Origin: Nocardia terrae
GTDB taxonomy: Bacteria > Actinomycetota > Actinomycetes > Mycobacteriales > Mycobacteriaceae
Length of the DNA stretch: 64,000 nt
Assembly (NCBI RefSeq): GCF_009760405.1
Contig: NZ_WRPP01000001.1
Coordinates: forward strand, 124,001-188,000
Direction: 5' to 3'
Shown: piece by piece, positions 61,201 to 64,000 of the stretch
Layout of the letters: every line of letters starts with the position of its first letter
Numbering within the stretch: the stretch's first letter is position 1
Notes under the pieces: generated by a model
What the model was told of the DNA's origin: nothing
Databases searched by the model: none
What the model saw: only the letters and a program-made list of their open reading frames with translations
Made by a program: the position numbers and the translations under genes

Positions 61201-64000
61201 GAAGGCGATGTCGCACAATCCGATATCGCCACCCCCGTCACGCCATTGCTGGTGTCGGGCAAGGGTGAGGCGGGTCTGCGCGCGCAGGCCGCCCGCTTGC
61301 GGGACTGGCTGTCCACGCACCCCGAGATCGACGTCGCGGACGCCGCCTACGCGCTGGCGACCTCACGGGCACAACTGGATTCGCGCGGCGTCATCCTCGG
61401 CCGCGATCGGAACGAACTGCTCGAGCGGCTGGCCGAACTCGCCGCCACCGGCACCGGCGGCATCGAAGGCGTCGCCGGCGCGGGTCGCACGGCCTTCCTG
61501 TTCACCGGTCAGGGCGCACAGCGACTCGGCATGGGCGCGGGGCTGTACGAGGCGTTCCCGGTCTTCGCGGACACGCTGGATTCGGTGTGCGCCCACTTCG
61601 ATTCGCTGCTCGGGCGGTCGCTGAAGCAGCTCATGTTCACCGGCGACGGCGTCGGCGACACGGTGCTCGACCGGACGGAGTACACCCAGCCCGCCCTGTT
61701 CGCCTTCGAGGTGGCGCTGTACCGCCTGCTCGAATCATTCGGCGTCACACCGGATGTGGTGATCGGCCATTCGATCGGCGAACTCGCTGCCGCCCACCTC
61801 GCGGGCCTGTGGTCGCTCGAGGACGCCTGCCGGTTGGTGGCGGCGCGCGGCCGGCTCATGGGCGCGCTGCCCGACGGCGGCGCGATGCTGGCCATCGCGG
61901 CGCCGGAGACCGACGTGAACGAGGTCGTCGCCCGATACCCCGGCCGAGTGTCGGTGGCCGCGGTGAACGCGCCCGCGGCGCTGGTGATCTCCGGAGATGA
62001 GGACGTGGTCACCGAGATCGAGGCCCGCTTCGCCGAACACGGCGCGAAGACCTCACGACTGCGGGTCAGCCATGCCTTCCACTCGCATCGGATGGAGCCG
62101 ATGCTCGCCGAATTCGAGTCGGTGGCACAGGGTTTGACCTACAACCGGCCGCGCTTGCCGATCGTGTCGAACGTGTCCGGCCGACTCGCCGAGGACGAAA
62201 TCCTCGAACCCGCGTACTGGGTTCGGCAGGTGCGGGCCGCGGTGCGATTCGCACCCGGGATCGAGACCTTGGCCGCCTCGGGTGTGCGCCGGTTCCTGGA
62301 AGTCGGTCCCGACGCGGTCTTGGCGGCGATGACCCGGCAGACGCTCGCCGAGGACGCGGTCTCGGTGGTGGCCGCGGCGGCCCGCCGGGAACACGATGAG
62401 CCGCAGCAGTTCCTGACCCTGCTGGCACACGCTCACGTCTGTGGTGCGCGCGTGGATTGGACGCCGCTGTTCGGCCGCCCGGCGAGCCGAGTGCCCTTGC
62501 CCACATACGCTTTCCAGCATCAGCGCTTCTGGCTGCCGCCGCGCCCCGAAGCCTCCGACACCGGAGCGCACCCCCTGCTCACCGGCGTGGTGCCGGTGGC
62601 CGGGAAGGACGAGTTCGTCTGCACCGGCCGGTTCTCGCTGACCACCGACCCGTGGGTCGCCGATCACACGACCTTCGGCACCGTGGTGCTGCCGAGTGCG
62701 GCCCTGACCGAATTCCTGCTCGTCGCGGGCGACCGGATCGGATGCGGAGTCCTCGAGGAGCTGACCCTGGAAGCTCCGGTGCCGCCGTCCGCGGACGGTG
62801 AGGTCGAACTCCAAGTATCGGTGCGGGAGCCGGACGTTGCCGGGCGACGGCTGTTCGACTTCTATTTCCGCCCGGCGGGCACGCCGGAATGGGTGCGCAA
62901 CGCCAGCGGCGTGCTGGCCCCTTCGCAGCACGACCACAACGCGCTGCTCGACCAGCTCCGCGAGGAGGACTGGCCACCGGCCGAGACCGAAACCCTCGAC
63001 CCCGCAGGGATTCCCGAGCGGATCGCCGCCGTCTCCGGGCTCGAATACGGCCCGGCGTTCACCGGTCTCGCCGCCGCCTGGCGGCGCGGTGACACGGTGT
63101 TCTCCGAGATCATCCTGGATACGGTCGCCGCGCCCGGACCGGAGCGGTTCGATATCCATCCAGCCCTGCTCGACCAGGTATTGCACACCGGGCTGGCCGG
63201 GCTGCTCTGGCGTGATCAGGACGGCGACCCCGAGACGGGCCGCCTGCTGTTCCGCTGGGCCGGAGTGCGGCTGTACCGGCCAGTGAGCACGTCGACGACG
63301 CTGCGCGTCATCGCCACGATGAGCGGTGCGGAGACCATGTCCGTCGCTGCCGTGGATGATTCGGGACAGCCGATGCTCTCGGTCGATGCCGTGGTCATGC
63401 GACCCTACAACGTGACGCAGCTGCGCGGAGCGCTGGCGGGGCAGGAAGCGGACCTCTACGAGATCCAGTGGATGCCGACCGCGGCGGCGGCGAACGTGTC
63501 GCCCGACCGGCCTGGCCGGGCGGGCGTGTTCTCGGCCGGGATCCACACCGGGATCGACGGTCGCACGGCAGTGGATTCCGGCCGGAACCGTGCCGGAACG
63601 ACAGCGGCCGTCGCGGCCCCGGCCGTCCTTGGTCCGGAGCCTGTCGCCGGAATCGGGATCTGCTCGCCGAGTCCATCGGAACTCGCTGCGGCACGCGATA
63701 TTCCGGAGTTCGTGATCTGGCATCCGCAGCGCGGTGCGGCCACCGACGATCCGGTCACTGTGTGCGGCCACGTGGAGATGGTGTCGGCGACGTTGCGGGC
63801 CTGGCTGGCCGAGGACCGCTTGGCCGACACCCGGTTGGTCGTGGTGACCACGAACGGTGCCGGAATGCCGGGTGAGACTCCGGATCTGGCCGCCTCGGCC
63901 GTCTGGGGCCTGATGCGCACCGCGCAATCGGAATACCCCGGCCGATTCGTGCTCGTCGACGCCGATCCGTCGGGTCCTGTGCCCCTGGACGATTCGCTCC
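58210..64000 (+). CDS. modular type I polyketide synthase, loading AT-ACP plus KS-AT-DH-KR... (3' partial)
   Basis: TTG start at 58210 preceded by GAGGAG; the frame is open to the window end (1930 codons). Loading part: AT with FPGQGGQ at 108 and Ser197 in GASHGE, specificity motif YASH (methylmalonyl or branched/propionyl-type), then ACP Ser505 in GLDSV. Module 1: KS with Cys732, His867, His907; AT Ser1188 in GHSIGE with HAFH at 1288-1291 (malonyl); DH with His1486 in HTTFGTVVLP and Asp1655; KR N-terminal half from about 1746 (YEIQWMP). The N-terminus reads SDIAI then passes straight into a KS-AT linker (PWVVSAPTEGG), so a KS seems deleted. It follows the oxoamine synthase gene by 58 bases. 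Confidence 0.93.
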   Translation, partial: MSDIAIGGTSRAISGAVPWVVSAPTEGGVRVRAARLREWLLRHAESDAVDVAYSLLATPARPEWRGAVVGRDREELLAGLAALADPAAPAAAIEPVTAHARKRRVAFVFPGQGGQWEGMALELLDAGGVFAESIAQCEAALAPYVDWSLTAVLRRHSDAPPLDRVDVVQPALFAVMVSLAAQWRAAGVEPDAVVGASHGEIAAAYVAGGLSLSDAARVVALRSKAIAEELAGHGGMVSVGLDPEATRQRLSAYGERLSVGAVNGPAQTVVSGAGSTLEEFLADCVRDGVWARRVPIDYASHSVAVERIRARLRAELEPIRPRSGSVPFFSTVLAGRLDTAELDAEYWYRSEREPIRFADTIAALIADGITGFVEASPHPVLTMGVGLTAEASGVGEEVAVVGSLRRGEGGPARFIASLAHAHCAGVDVDPAALVPGGALVDLPPSTVEDDQWADGPLASALRAAPEYQWDTIVRDVIRAQTAAVLGREPHSIDPNLPFTELGLDSVSGVELRNRLAGATGVPLPISLVFDHPTVEAVAALLRARATGKSIGAQQVSRRGTTEEPIAIVGIGARFPGGVRSAEDLWKLLDAGRDVIGEFPTDRGWDLDRLFDPDPDKPGTVYTRHGGFLGDAGDFDPGFFGISPREALAMDPQQRLLLETSWEALEDAGIDPMSLKGSDTGVFAGACTSGYSRRVTGDLEGYRLTGTSHSVISGRVAYVFGLEGPAVTVDTACSSSLVAVHLACQALRQGDSSLVLAGGVTIAAGPYLYVDFARQRGLAPDGRCKAFSAEADGVSWSEGAGVLVLERLSDARRRGHDVLAVIRGSAVNQDGASNGLSAPNGPSQERVIAQALTNAGLAPGDVDAVEAHGTGTRLGDPIEAHALIAAYGQDRGDREPLRIGSLKSNIGHAVAAAGVAGVIKMVQAMRHEQLPRTLHAENPSPHVDWSAGAVRLLTEAEPWAAGERLRRAGVSSFGISGTNAHVILEEAPGVRAADEAGPEGDVAQSDIATPVTPLLVSGKGEAGLRAQAARLRDWLSTHPEIDVADAAYALATSRAQLDSRGVILGRDRNELLERLAELAATGTGGIEGVAGAGRTAFLFTGQGAQRLGMGAGLYEAFPVFADTLDSVCAHFDSLLGRSLKQLMFTGDGVGDTVLDRTEYTQPALFAFEVALYRLLESFGVTPDVVIGHSIGELAAAHLAGLWSLEDACRLVAARGRLMGALPDGGAMLAIAAPETDVNEVVARYPGRVSVAAVNAPAALVISGDEDVVTEIEARFAEHGAKTSRLRVSHAFHSHRMEPMLAEFESVAQGLTYNRPRLPIVSNVSGRLAEDEILEPAYWVRQVRAAVRFAPGIETLAASGVRRFLEVGPDAVLAAMTRQTLAEDAVSVVAAAARREHDEPQQFLTLLAHAHVCGARVDWTPLFGRPASRVPLPTYAFQHQRFWLPPRPEASDTGAHPLLTGVVPVAGKDEFVCTGRFSLTTDPWVADHTTFGTVVLPSAALTEFLLVAGDRIGCGVLEELTLEAPVPPSADGEVELQVSVREPDVAGRRLFDFYFRPAGTPEWVRNASGVLAPSQHDHNALLDQLREEDWPPAETETLDPAGIPERIAAVSGLEYGPAFTGLAAAWRRGDTVFSEIILDTVAAPGPERFDIHPALLDQVLHTGLAGLLWRDQDGDPETGRLLFRWAGVRLYRPVSTSTTLRVIATMSGAETMSVAAVDDSGQPMLSVDAVVMRPYNVTQLRGALAGQEADLYEIQWMPTAAAANVSPDRPGRAGVFSAGIHTGIDGRTAVDSGRNRAGTTAAVAAPAVLGPEPVAGIGICSPSPSELAAARDIPEFVIWHPQRGAATDDPVTVCGHVEMVSATLRAWLAEDRLADTRLVVVTTNGAGMPGETPDLAASAVWGLMRTAQSEYPGRFVLVDADPSGPVPLDDSL

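Noticed and set aside
59961..61268. 435-residue + ORF within PKS2
   Set aside because: Out of frame with the KS motifs; the TTG-started frame from 58210 explains the region.
50374..64000. Assignment to a named Nocardia polyketide such as nargenicin or brasilinolide
   Set aside because: Domain order seen here is insufficient and no tailoring genes are in the window.

Overview
The window reads as a chromosome segment of a high-GC, mycolic-acid-type actinomycete, most likely Nocardia or a close relative. This is inferred from gene content and codon bias, not from a marker gene. Supporting families are an F420-type LLM oxidoreductase, a Mas-like iterative polyketide synthase, a Baeyer-Villiger monooxygenase, an oleate hydratase, a TerD protein, type B carboxylesterases, frequent GTG/TTG starts and terminators made of long perfect stems without a U tract. 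I saw no rRNA, tRNA, CRISPR array, transposase or phage gene.

Region 1 (1-14.1 kb): the end of an ABC-2 permease coupled to a condensation-fold protein; a secreted lipase and a Tat-exported clan GH-A glycosidase; a PadR regulator broken by an in-frame TGA, divergent from an AurF-like diiron oxygenase that is followed by a Baeyer-Villiger-type monooxygenase; a TPR/Sel1-like protein; a class V aminotransferase; a secreted chymotrypsin-fold protease and a lipoprotein carboxylesterase, divergent from a ROK regulator whose 3' end runs into an 18-bp tandem repeat.

Region 2 (14.1-25 kb): two small proteins, then an AT-rich gap with repeated GCAT-n-ATGC boxes leading into a two-gene operon. This encodes an XRE regulator with a large C-terminal sensor-like domain and a 797-residue fusion of a PLP aminotransferase to a PntA-like (transhydrogenase alpha, domain I) NAD-binding module. 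An M20 dipeptidase coupled to a YfcC-type transporter follows. Next come a TetR regulator facing a secreted GH1 glycosidase across a perfect 25-bp inverted repeat, and an LLM oxidoreductase with its MarR regulator.

Region 3 (25-49.9 kb): ordinary catabolic and accessory genes: rhodanese, dienelactone hydrolase, a GntR-MFS-arylsulfotransferase run, thioesterase, P450, esterases, MerR, SGNH hydrolase, cysteine synthase-like enzyme, TerD, secreted alpha/beta hydrolase, beta-lactamase-fold lipoprotein, a TetR/3-hydroxyacyl-CoA dehydrogenase/oleate hydratase operon divergent from a BisC-type molybdoenzyme across a 26-bp operator-like repeat, and a LysR/MFS pair.

Region 4 (50.4-64.0 kb, running off the end): a polyketide cluster. 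A stand-alone fully reducing PKS (KS-AT-DH-ER-KR-ACP) is translationally coupled (ATGA overlap) to an alpha-oxoamine synthase, which suggests chain release as an alpha-amino ketone. A second, modular PKS follows (loading AT-ACP, then KS-AT-DH-KR...). Both PKS genes start with TTG in nearly identical leaders, and the second begins with the first residues of a KS joined directly to a KS-AT linker, as if its loading module arose by KS deletion. The strongest candidates for something undescribed are the XRE/aminotransferase-PntA operon and the PKS-oxoamine synthase unit.
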